From: Firmicutes bacterium HGW-Firmicutes-1
GTDB taxonomy: Bacteria > Bacillota > Clostridia > Lachnospirales > Vallitaleaceae
Length of the DNA stretch: 64,000 bases
Direction of reading: 5' to 3'
NCBI GenBank assembly: GCA_002841625.1
Contig: PHAG01000009.1
Coordinates: forward strand, 359,053-423,052
Shown here: in pieces, positions 9,234-16,999 of the stretch
How the letters are laid out: each line of letters opens with the position of its first letter
Numbering within the stretch: position 1 is the first letter of the stretch
Translations under genes and position numbers: made by a program
Notes under the pieces: generated by a model
What the model was told of the DNA's origin: nothing
What the model saw: the letters and a program-made list of their open reading frames with translations, nothing else
Databases searched by the model: none

Positions 9234-9605
9234 ATGATTTTAGCATTCAAATCTAAATATATAAAATTCAATAATGAAGAGATTAAACGGCTTGGTAGCT
9301 TTGGTATCATTGAGATTCATTCTAAGCAACAAGAATATATGCATATTATTGTTGTTAATTATGAAGGATTGGTTCTTGCTGCAAAAGTGAAAGCCATTAT
9401 AGCCATTAAAGGATATAGAAGCTACACTCCATTAAATGAAAGCTATTCAGAGTTTGGAGCAGGGGGGTTAGTAAGCCTTAATACGAAGGATCAACAAGGT
9501 ATGCTTGAAGGCTTGGCTACGCAGCTAGAATTTAACTATACAGACCTATCCAAGGCATTTGGGGAAGGGTTAATCCAATTATCAGATGTAGAACAACACG
9601 ATTAA
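9234..9605 (+). CDS. Conserved-looking hypothetical protein, 123 aa
   Basis: I do not recognise this family. The frame starts at ATG behind a strong GAGGAGG and ends just before a terminator, so it is very likely expressed as a single gene. The protein has no signal peptide or membrane segment. It starts with alternating strand-like residues (MILAFKSKYIKF ... IIEIHS ... MHIIVVNYEGLVLAAKVKAIIAIK). A glycine-rich turn (EFGAGGL) and a C-terminal helical half follow. The composition fits a small soluble cytosolic alpha/beta protein. Confidence 0.6.
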   Translation: MILAFKSKYIKFNNEEIKRLGSFGIIEIHSKQQEYMHIIVVNYEGLVLAAKVKAIIAIKGYRSYTPLNESYSEFGAGGLVSLNTKDQQGMLEGLATQLEFNYTDLSKAFGEGLIQLSDVEQHD

Positions 9606-9651
9606 ATTGATGTTTATAAAAGAAAACTTGAATTTGTAAAAGCCAACCCAC

Positions 9652-9679
9652 AAGAGCCAACCTCACAAAGTTGGTTCTT
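9652..9679 (+). terminator. Rho-independent terminator after the 123-aa gene
   Basis: AAGAGCCAAC (9652-9661) pairs with GTTGGTTCTT (9670-9679), with one G-T pair, and is followed by GTTTTATTT. Confidence 0.8.
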
Positions 9680-9903
9680 GTTTTATTTGTAGCTTATTTA
9701 GAAAAAGGTCCCATAAAAAACATTTTAATACGTATTATATAATAGCGAAGGTGATTATGAAACCCTATTCATATTTGCTTGATTCGCTTCAAATAACAAG
9801 ATGTACATTTTGGAAAAGTTGCAATTTATCTTAAGGTGGTTCGTGCATCTGTAATTCAACACAAAATAGAAACAATATCACATTGATATTAGGAGGAATG
9901 ATT

Positions 9904-11796
9904 ATGAAACGCATTTTTACAATATTACTTATTTTAACAATTCTAGTAACTAGTTCGGCTTCTGCTTTTGCAATAGAAAAAGGAGAATTTGATAAAAATG
10001 AAAATAAAGTCCAGAATCATAAGGGCAAAGATAAATCACAGAAACTTAAAAATGTAGATAAAGCTCAAACTTTATATGACTTAGGACTTTTCAAAGGTAC
10101 AAGTCGTACGAGTTATATACCTGATCTTGATCGTATGTCGACAAGAGCTGAAGCCATTGTTTTAATAGGTACATCATTAGGTTGGCCAACAACCAATATT
10201 ACTTCAGTTCCTGGTTATCCGGATGTTCCTGCTTGGGCTGCACCATATGTAGCTTACGCACTAGAAAATAATATCACTAAGGGTACTGGTCATAATAAGT
10301 TTGGTGCAGATTTACCGGTAAATGAGAGAATGATTTATACTTGGTATTACAGAGCGCTCTTATTCACAGGTGACTCATGGAAAAACTCTGAATTTTTAGT
10401 AACTGCAGGATTGATTACGCAAGAACAGGCTGATCAGATGAAAGATGAACTTACCGGTCTAACAGATACGGCAGTAATCAGAGATAAGATTGTAGGGATT
10501 ATGTTTGATTCAATGCAGTGGAAAGAAAAGGGTTCAAATCAAAGACTTATTCAAAAACTTGTAAAAAATTCACGAGTTGATTGGAAAAAAGCAAAAGATC
10601 GTGGATTAATGCCAGATTCTAATGAATTAACGTTTGATGTAAAAGCAACATCTTTAAAGGCAGTGTCTGTTGAATTTAGCCAATTATTAAACATTTCAAC
10701 AGTTACTAGTGCACTTTTTGATATTAAGGTTGGTGAAGTTTCAAAAGTATTTGGTACTGACTTTACTCTTGAAACAATTGACAAAACAGTTTATATTGTG
10801 TTTAACAATTTATTAACTCAAGCTTCAACAGTTTCTGTTGGTGTTAAAGAAGGTATTAAATCAGTTGATGGTGTAGCAGTGACTGTAGCAACTAAATCAG
10901 TTATTGTAAATGACATTGTTTCACCACTCGTTACTGCTGTTGAAGTAACCAATCCAACTACTATAAAGATTAATTTCAGCGAGTCTATGAACATTTTAAC
11001 AGGCAACTTGACACATGATAATATTTTAATAGATGGAAGCAAAGCAATTGGTACCTCAACCATGAATGCATCAAAAACTATTTTAACATTGGTACTTGAT
11101 ACTGCCATTCTAGGAGGCAATCATAATATTCAAGTGAATAGTGGTCTTGCAGACTTTTCAGGCTTAAAAACAATAGAATATAATAAAGCATTTTCATTAC
11201 CTCTAGACATTACTTCTCCTTCAGTTATAAGCGTTACAGCGGATGAAAGAGATAAAATAGTTATTAAATTTAATGAAGAAATAAACAAAAATGAAGGTTT
11301 TATCTTTGTTGGTCAAGTTCAATATCCATTAACGGCTGCAATCATTAATGGAGACACAGCTTATCTTCCTTTAAGTATACCTTTAACAACTGAGAGTACT
11401 ATTTTAGGAACACTTCTTACGATTAAAGGTATTAAAGATTTAAGCAACAATGCTGTGGATTCAACCGTTGGTAAGAATTTTATTTTCAAGGCAACAAATG
11501 ATATAACACCTCCAACAGCAACTGTAAAGGTATTGGTTGATAAAACCATAGAAGTTCAGTTTAGCGAAGTAATTGACGCATTTACGCTTGCTGATTACAC
11601 CTTGACTGCAAACGGTGTGATTGTACCTTCAACAATTAGTTATAATAGCGCAGATAAAAAAGCAATCATTGTTATAACAACCGCACCTGTTGAGAGTACT
11701 ACTTATACTTTATCAATATTAGATACAGTTCTAGATAACTCAGTTTCACAAAATAGATTCGTACCAATATCATTTCAGTTAGTAATCAATAATTAA
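9904..11796 (+). CDS. SLH-domain surface protein with SbsA-type Ig-like repeats
   Basis: The start is ATG 9904, seven bases after AGGAGG; the frame upstream to 9883 would put the ribosome binding site inside the gene. The 630-aa product has a signal peptide (MKRIFTILLILTILVTSSASAFA). A charged segment follows, then two recognisable SLH motifs (YDLGLFKGTSRTSYIPD and VAYALENNITKGTG; about residues 50-150). The C-terminal 380 residues hold Ig-like repeats of the kind seen in S-layer proteins such as SbsA (SPSVISVTADERDKIVIKF, TPPTATVKVLVDKTIEVQF). It is probably a wall-anchored structural or S-layer-associated protein with no catalytic domain visible. It is monocistronic, with a terminator behind it. 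Confidence 0.85.
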   Translation: MKRIFTILLILTILVTSSASAFAIEKGEFDKNENKVQNHKGKDKSQKLKNVDKAQTLYDLGLFKGTSRTSYIPDLDRMSTRAEAIVLIGTSLGWPTTNITSVPGYPDVPAWAAPYVAYALENNITKGTGHNKFGADLPVNERMIYTWYYRALLFTGDSWKNSEFLVTAGLITQEQADQMKDELTGLTDTAVIRDKIVGIMFDSMQWKEKGSNQRLIQKLVKNSRVDWKKAKDRGLMPDSNELTFDVKATSLKAVSVEFSQLLNISTVTSALFDIKVGEVSKVFGTDFTLETIDKTVYIVFNNLLTQASTVSVGVKEGIKSVDGVAVTVATKSVIVNDIVSPLVTAVEVTNPTTIKINFSESMNILTGNLTHDNILIDGSKAIGTSTMNASKTILTLVLDTAILGGNHNIQVNSGLADFSGLKTIEYNKAFSLPLDITSPSVISVTADERDKIVIKFNEEINKNEGFIFVGQVQYPLTAAIINGDTAYLPLSIPLTTESTILGTLLTIKGIKDLSNNAVDSTVGKNFIFKATNDITPPTATVKVLVDKTIEVQFSEVIDAFTLADYTLTANGVIVPSTISYNSADKKAIIVITTAPVESTTYTLSILDTVLDNSVSQNRFVPISFQLVINN

Positions 11797-11827
11797 TTAA
11801 ATTAAGTTCAGAAAAACATTTCATAAG

Positions 11828-11876
11828 GACGCCCCTGTGAACTCATGTAAGTAATGGGTTCGCAAGGGCGTTTATC
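11828..11876 (+). terminator. Long-stem terminator after the SLH/Ig gene
   Basis: GACGCCCCTGTGAACTCAT (11828-11846) pairs with ATGGGTTCGCAAGGGCGTT (~11853-11871) with a few mismatches or G-U pairs, followed by a short T-rich stretch. Confidence 0.75.
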
Positions 11877-12041
11877 TTGTATTATCAAAAGCTGTATTGG
11901 TTTGTACTATTAATATTGCAAAATGGGTTGAAGTTAATTGTAATATAAATTAAAATAAGGTAATAGGCTTGAGATATTAATGAGGTAACATCAAATTTGC
12001 AAAAAGTTTGATTTATATTCATATAATTAGGAGGTAAGAAC

Positions 12042-12572
12042 ATGATCAAAATTCTAATGGTAGTTGATGACTTAGCGGAGGATTTAGAATTATACTATCC
12101 GTATTATCGATTAATGGAAGAGGGCTGTGAGGTTATTATGGCAGCTGACAAAAAGAATATGGACTTTCATGGTAAATATGGAGTGCCTTATTCCTCGACA
12201 ATGAGTTATGATGAAGTAAACGTTGATGATTTTTCAGGGCTTTTAATTCCAGGAGGATGGGCACCAGATAAAATCAGAAGATACGAAACTGTACTAGATA
12301 TTGTGAAAAGTTTTCATAAACAAAATAAGCCCATCGGTCAGATCTGCCATGCTGGTTGGGTAACGATATCTGCAAATATCTTAAGAGGTAAAAATGTAAC
12401 CTCTACCCCAGGAATAAAGGATGATATGATTAATGCAGGAGGTATTTGGACCAACGTCCCAGTTATAGTGGATGATAATCTTGTTTCAAGCAGATGGCCT
12501 AAAGATTTACCTGAATACATGAAAGCATATATCGAAGTACTAAACAAATATCTAGGCAAAGGGGACAGGTAA
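12042..12572 (+). CDS. DJ-1/PfpI family protein (class I glutamine amidotransferase-like)
   Basis: The 176-aa protein fits the size of PfpI/YhbO-type members of the DJ-1 superfamily. The nucleophile elbow is visible as GQICHAGW, with the reactive cysteine followed by histidine, and the LLIPGGWAPDKIRR loop holds the usual acidic/oxyanion region. Members are stress proteins described as glyoxalase/deglycase or peptidase; which activity applies cannot be told from sequence. AGGAGG lies nine bases before the ATG. It is a single gene that converges with the NlpC/P60 gene across a shared terminator. Confidence 0.85.
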   Translation: MIKILMVVDDLAEDLELYYPYYRLMEEGCEVIMAADKKNMDFHGKYGVPYSSTMSYDEVNVDDFSGLLIPGGWAPDKIRRYETVLDIVKSFHKQNKPIGQICHAGWVTISANILRGKNVTSTPGIKDDMINAGGIWTNVPVIVDDNLVSSRWPKDLPEYMKAYIEVLNKYLGKGDR

Positions 12573-12748
12573 CTTTAACTCATAAATAGAGGCCCCATTA
12601 CAGCAGACTCCTAGGCAATAGTCAACCTTGGTACGCTATGAAGGCATAAAGGTTACGGTTCTTTAACATGCCTTAACGGCTACCAATAATAAAGTGTTAC
12701 AAAGGTGCTGAAAGTAATGTTGTTTATATTAAAATGGATAAATAAAAA

Positions 12749-12770
12749 AGCCAACCTCGTGAGGTTGGCT
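12749..12770. terminator. Bidirectional terminator between convergent genes
   Basis: There is a perfect 10-bp stem AGCCAACCTC / GAGGTTGGCT with a two-base loop. It has an A-run on the left and a T-rich stretch on the right, so it can serve both 12042-12572 (+) and 12791-13486 (-). The 12573-12748 interval before it shows no recognisable gene. Confidence 0.85.
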
Positions 12771-12790
12771 TAAGCTTTAATTTAGGGTAA

Positions 12791-13486
12791 TTATATGATT
12801 CTTCTACATCCGATAAAAGGTTTATTCCCTCTATCATAAAGTCCGCTAACTATAATTCCAGTTGATGAAGTACTTGCATGTACTATTTTCCCGTCACCTA
12901 TGTAAATGCTTACGTGAGATATTGAACCATTGTATCCGAAGAAAACCAAATCTCCAGGTAATAATTCACTTACTTTAACAGCTTTGCCATTGCTGTACTG
13001 TGAAGAAGAGCTTCTATTTATTGAGTATCCAAAGTTCTTATATACTGATTGAGTAAATCCAGAGCAATCTGTTCCATTTGTTAAGCTTGTACCACCGTAT
13101 ACATACGGATTACCAACGTACTTTTTAGCAAATGTTACAAGGTTTGATCTAATATCTGTCGTTGTTGCGCTTTCAGCTACTACGGGTTTTTCTGCTGTTA
13201 CGATCACTTGACTGGCATCAACAGGTTGTACAAATTCACCGTATATAAATGCAATTTTATTATTTGCTAAAGTAATTTTATACCAGTCGCCTTCCTTAGA
13301 AGCTATTATAATTTTGTCGCCGGTATTGAATTTATCTAAAATGGAGGAGGAAGTACTTGGACCACTTCTTACATTAACACGATCACCAGTTACTTTTCCT
13401 TCTGTACTTCCGAATGCGTTTAGACTTGTAAAAAGACTAAAAACCATAGTTAGTAAAAAGATTTTGAAATACATTTTTTTGTTCAT
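12791..13486 (-). CDS. Secreted SH3b-NlpC/P60 peptidoglycan endopeptidase
   Basis: The 231-aa protein has a signal peptide (to about residue 26), one bacterial SH3 domain (about 28-88: KVTGDRVNVRSGPSTSSSIL, GDWYKI), a short linker, and a C-terminal NlpC/P60 domain (about 112-231). The catalytic Cys141 (GTDCSGF), His191 (ISHVSIYIGDG) and His203 (IVHAS) are present. Enzymes of this type cut the gamma-D-Glu to meso-diaminopimelate bond of stem peptides. It has its own good promoter and is transcribed away from hydE. Confidence 0.92.
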   Translation of the reverse strand: MNKKMYFKIFLLTMVFSLFTSLNAFGSTEGKVTGDRVNVRSGPSTSSSILDKFNTGDKIIIASKEGDWYKITLANNKIAFIYGEFVQPVDASQVIVTAEKPVVAESATTTDIRSNLVTFAKKYVGNPYVYGGTSLTNGTDCSGFTQSVYKNFGYSINRSSSSQYSNGKAVKVSELLPGDLVFFGYNGSISHVSIYIGDGKIVHASTSSTGIIVSGLYDRGNKPFIGCRRII

Positions 13487-13552
13487 AAAAACCCCCTAAA
13501 ACTATTTTGATGTCAATTGTTGTAAAAGTTATTAACAACTTATTACAAAACT

Positions 13553-13581
13553 ATTATATAATAATGACGTAAAAAAGTCAA
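13553..13581 (-). promoter_or_regulatory. Sigma-A promoter of the NlpC/P60 gene
   Basis: Read on the minus strand: TTGACT (13581-13576), 17 bases, TATAAT (13558-13553). It lies about 70 bp upstream of the start at 13486. Confidence 0.75.
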
Positions 13582-13722
13582 GCCTTCTGGAAAAATTAGA
13601 GAATTGTAATATCTTTGTAGCTATAGCACTTGATAAGAAGACCTTTTGTCGGTATACTTGGTATACTAGAATATAATTATGGAAGAATATAAAAAGTGTA
13701 GAAAGAAAGAGGTTAAACATTT

Positions 13723-14766
13723 ATGAAAGAATTAATAGATAAACTATACGTAAATAATTCTTTAACGAGAGAAGAATTGCGAAGGTTACTTGACAATATT
13801 AAGGAAGAAGACATTGCATATTTACAAGAAAAAGCTATAGAAACACGAAAAACTCACTATGGAACCAAAGTGTTTATGCGTGGATTAATTGAATTTACGA
13901 ACTTCTGCGCAAGGGATTGCATTTATTGCGGTATTAGAAAATCAAATAAAGCAGCAGATCGTTATAGACTTTCTAAAGAACAAATACTAGAATGCTGTCA
14001 AATAGGACATGACTTAGGCTACAAGACATACGTACTTCAAGGTGGAGAAGACCCATATTATACTGATGAACGAGTAATAGATTTAATTGAAAGCATTAAG
14101 GCTGAATTCCCTGAATGTGCAATTACTTTATCTATTGGAGAAAAGTCTTACGAAAGCTACAAGAAGTTCTACGATGCAGGTGCTGATAGATACTTACTTA
14201 GACATGAAACAAATTCTAGACATTTATATGAAGCACTACATCCAGACATGTCTTATGATAACCGTATTAGGTGCCTAGATGATTTGAAGAAAATTGGTTT
14301 CCAAGTAGGTGCTGGCTTCATGGTTGGACTACCAGGCCAAACCAATGAAGACTTTATCAATGATTTGTTTTACTTGAAAGAGTTAGATCCAGAAATGGTT
14401 GGAATAGGTCCGTTTATTTCACAGAAGGATACACCATTAAGCGATGAAAAGTCAGGTACTGCAGATATGACATGCATTTTACTTTCAATCATACGATTGA
14501 TGATTCCAAAGGTATTGCTACCAGCTACCACAGCTCTTGGCTCAATCGATAAAAAAGGCAGGGAACTTGGAATTAAGTCGGGTGCCAATGTAGTTATGCC
14601 GAACTTATCACCTACAAATGTTAGAGATAAGTATGCATTATATGATGGGAAAATTTGTACGGGTGACGAAGCTGCTCATTGCAGACATTGTATTGAAGGC
14701 AGAATTCGCTCAGTTGGCTTTGAAGTAGACATGAGTCGAGGAGACCACACGGATTATCATAAATAA
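13723..14766 (+). CDS. hydE: [FeFe]-hydrogenase H-cluster radical SAM maturase HydE
   Basis: The 347-aa length and whole sequence fit HydE. The radical-SAM cluster motif is CARDCIYC (Cys62, Cys66, Cys69), followed by GIRKSNKAADRYRLS, a segment typical of HydE. The protein acts with HydF and HydG in building the 2Fe subcluster of the hydrogenase H-cluster. Neither hydF, hydG nor a hydrogenase gene lies in the window, so the maturases are dispersed in this genome. A terminator follows directly. Confidence 0.95.
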   Translation: MKELIDKLYVNNSLTREELRRLLDNIKEEDIAYLQEKAIETRKTHYGTKVFMRGLIEFTNFCARDCIYCGIRKSNKAADRYRLSKEQILECCQIGHDLGYKTYVLQGGEDPYYTDERVIDLIESIKAEFPECAITLSIGEKSYESYKKFYDAGADRYLLRHETNSRHLYEALHPDMSYDNRIRCLDDLKKIGFQVGAGFMVGLPGQTNEDFINDLFYLKELDPEMVGIGPFISQKDTPLSDEKSGTADMTCILLSIIRLMIPKVLLPATTALGSIDKKGRELGIKSGANVVMPNLSPTNVRDKYALYDGKICTGDEAAHCRHCIEGRIRSVGFEVDMSRGDHTDYHK

Positions 14767-14774
14767 CCAATGAT

Positions 14775-14812
14775 ACGAGCTCAATTAGTTCCTGTTTTGA
14801 GCTCGTTTTTTC
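14775..14812 (+). terminator. Terminator of hydE
   Basis: ACGAGCTCAA (14775-14784) pairs perfectly with TTGAGCTCGT (14797-14806), followed by TTTTTCT. Confidence 0.9.
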
Positions 14813-14947
14813 TTTGTCAAAATGATTTTGTTTTTTTGAATAAAGTTATCAAGAAATTGTGTTGTTTTCAAAGACAATATAAGACATTCTATGATATAAT
14901 TATCATGTATGATTTACTATAGATGTTTTACAGAAGGAAAAAATGAA

Positions 14948-15373
14948 ATGATAACCTTGAGACAAGCAATAAACCAAGAAGAACTTGAAAAAGCATTTAA
15001 AATAAGGAAAACAGTTTTTGTCATTGAACAGGGTGTAAGTGAAGAAATTGAATATGACGGAAATGACAATAAGGCAATACATATTCTTGCGTATGAAGGT
15101 GAACAACCAGTTGGATGTGCAAGAATGTTACCTATGGAACATGGTGTAAAAATTGGTAGAGTTGCTGTTCTTAAGCCTTATAGAGGCAAAGGTATAGGCC
15201 AAAATATGTGTGATTCTTTAACATATATTGCAAGAGAGATGAAAATTGAATATGTTTACCTACATGCACAAGCAAGCGCAAAGTCCTTTTATGAGAAAAT
15301 TGGATTTACAGTAGCAGGTGATGGCTTTTATGAAGCTGATATACTACATTATAAGATGGAAAAAACACTATAA
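14948..15373 (+). CDS. GNAT-family N-acetyltransferase
   Basis: ATG 14948 is preferred because AGAAGG sits eight to eleven bases upstream; an earlier ATG at 14909 would place that site inside the gene. The 141-aa protein shows the GNAT acetyl-CoA loop (GRVAVLKPYRGKGIGQNMC) and the final beta/alpha (YLHAQASAKSFYEKIGFTVAGDGF). It belongs with the YjcF/ElaA-like subgroup (FVIEQGV near the N terminus). Substrate unknown. It lies 23 bp before the uridine kinase gene, probably in one transcript. Confidence 0.85.
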   Translation: MITLRQAINQEELEKAFKIRKTVFVIEQGVSEEIEYDGNDNKAIHILAYEGEQPVGCARMLPMEHGVKIGRVAVLKPYRGKGIGQNMCDSLTYIAREMKIEYVYLHAQASAKSFYEKIGFTVAGDGFYEADILHYKMEKTL

Positions 15374-15396
15374 CAGAGCGCTAGTGGAGGAAGGAT

Positions 15397-16017
15397 ATGA
15401 ATAATACAATCATTATTGGAATCGCAGGTGGAACAGGTTCAGGCAAAACAACATTAGTAAAAAAGCTTAAGGAAGAGCTAGGTGATGAAGTATTAACCTT
15501 AACGCATGATCACTATTATAAAGCGAATAGTCACTTACCCATTGAAGAAAGAGCATTATTAAATTATGACCATCCTAATTCCTTCGATACAGAAAGCTTC
15601 GTAAATGATTTATTAAAGTTAAAAGCAGGTTTACCAATTGAAAGACCCTGTTATGATTTTTCGCAGCATACAAGATCCAATGAAATTGTAATAGAAGTAC
15701 CTACAAAGGTTATTATCGTTGAGGGTATTTTAATTTTTGAAAATATCGAATTAAGAAACATCTTCGATATTAAAGTTTTTGTTGATACAGATGCAGATGT
15801 AAGAATTATCAGAAGGCTTCTTCGAGATGTTAAGGAAAGAGGAAGAGAGCTGGACACAGTAATCAGTCAGTACTTAAATACTGTAAAAATAATGCATGAA
15901 GAATTTGTAGAACCCTCCAAAAAGCATGCAGATATCATTATTCCTCAAGGCGGTTATAATAAAGTAGCATGCTCCATGTTATTAGATAAAATTAGAGTTC
16001 TATTAATTGATAAATAG
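15397..16017 (+). CDS. udk: Uridine kinase
   Basis: The 206-aa length is standard for bacterial uridine/cytidine kinase. The Walker A loop is GGTGSGKT (residues 11-18). Substrate-site segments THDHYYK, NYDHPNSFDT and RDVKERGR are present. It phosphorylates uridine and cytidine to UMP and CMP in pyrimidine salvage. GGAGG lies upstream. It sits between a GNAT and a ttcA-like gene with short gaps, suggesting an operon. Confidence 0.93.
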   Translation: MNNTIIIGIAGGTGSGKTTLVKKLKEELGDEVLTLTHDHYYKANSHLPIEERALLNYDHPNSFDTESFVNDLLKLKAGLPIERPCYDFSQHTRSNEIVIEVPTKVIIVEGILIFENIELRNIFDIKVFVDTDADVRIIRRLLRDVKERGRELDTVISQYLNTVKIMHEEFVEPSKKHADIIIPQGGYNKVACSMLLDKIRVLLIDK

Positions 16018-16043
16018 TTACATATAAATATAGAGGTGAAAAA

Positions 16044-16913
16044 ATGAGTACAATTAGTGGAAGTGGTTGTGAGCTTCTCAGACCCTTAAGTGATAGAAAA
16101 CCACTAGAGGAAATTGAAAGAAGTCTTATTAAGACATATAGGTCCCAAATATGGTCTAAGTTTGTGAAGGCAATTAAAGAGTTTAAGTTGATCGAAAAAG
16201 GCGATAGAATTGCAGTAGGTATCTCAGGTGGAAAAGATAGTTTACTTATGGCAAAATTATTTCAAGAAATTCAAAGACATGGTAAGATCCCTTTTGAGCT
16301 TGAATTTATAGTAATGGATCCAGGATATTATATTACCAATAAAGAGCTACTTGAAAACAATTGTGAGTATTTGAATATTCCAATTCGTATTTATGAATCT
16401 GGAATTTTCAAGGTTGTTGATAAAATAGCCAATGACTACCCGTGCTACATGTGTGCTAAAATGCGTAGAGGTTTTTTATATGCCAAGGCTCAAGAATTAA
16501 ATTGTAACAAGCTAGCATTAGGACATCATTTTAATGATGTAATTGAGACAACACTGATGAATGTTTTATATGCTGGTTCCTTCCAAACAATGCTCCCTAA
16601 GCTAAAGTCTCTTAATTTTGAGGGGTTAGAACTTATAAGACCTTTATATTATGTTGAAGAGGAGCATATTAAGAATTTTACTGTTAATGCGGGCTTATCT
16701 CCATTGAACTGCGGTTGTGTTGTTGCAGCTAAAAAAACCTCGAGTAAACGTAGAGAGATCAAAGATTTAATCAAACAGCTTAAGGAAACATCAGAAGATG
16801 TTGATAAATGTATATTAAAGGCTGCTCATAATGTGAATTTAAATTGTATTGTGGGATGGAAAAAAGATGGGCAGAAGCATTCTTATATCGATGAATACGA
16901 AGAAATCAAATAA
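16044..16913 (+). CDS. TtcA-family tRNA 2-thiocytidine synthetase (PP-loop ATPase)
   Basis: The 289-aa protein has the PP-loop SGGKDS (61-66), then CYMC (Cys134, Cys137), then GHHFNDVIETTLMN and a later cysteine pair in LNCGC. This arrangement matches the TtcA family, which binds an iron-sulfur cluster and thiolates C32 of tRNA. N-terminal ~45 residues precede the PP-loop. It may instead be a paralog with another tRNA substrate. It sits 26 bp after udk. Confidence 0.85.
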   Translation: MSTISGSGCELLRPLSDRKPLEEIERSLIKTYRSQIWSKFVKAIKEFKLIEKGDRIAVGISGGKDSLLMAKLFQEIQRHGKIPFELEFIVMDPGYYITNKELLENNCEYLNIPIRIYESGIFKVVDKIANDYPCYMCAKMRRGFLYAKAQELNCNKLALGHHFNDVIETTLMNVLYAGSFQTMLPKLKSLNFEGLELIRPLYYVEEEHIKNFTVNAGLSPLNCGCVVAAKKTSSKRREIKDLIKQLKETSEDVDKCILKAAHNVNLNCIVGWKKDGQKHSYIDEYEEIK

Positions 16914-16979
16914 ATGGAGGGATTGCCAGAGACTTTAGAAACTGATGATGATATTATAATAATTATCGCTAAGAAATAA
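16914..16979 (+). CDS. Possible 21-aa ORF overlapping the ttcA stop region
   Basis: ATG directly follows the ttcA stop (TAAATG) and opens MEGLPETLETDDDIIIIIAKK. There is no good ribosome binding site, so translation would depend on coupling. It may be meaningless; it is listed because the gap before the next gene is otherwise empty. Confidence 0.2.
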   Translation: MEGLPETLETDDDIIIIIAKK

Positions 16980-16999
16980 TCAAACCAGGAGGATATTCG

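Noticed and set aside
12573..12748. Structured RNA between the PfpI and NlpC/P60 genes
   Set aside because: GC is slightly higher than nearby spacers, but no consistent stem set or known motif is visible apart from the terminator at 12749.
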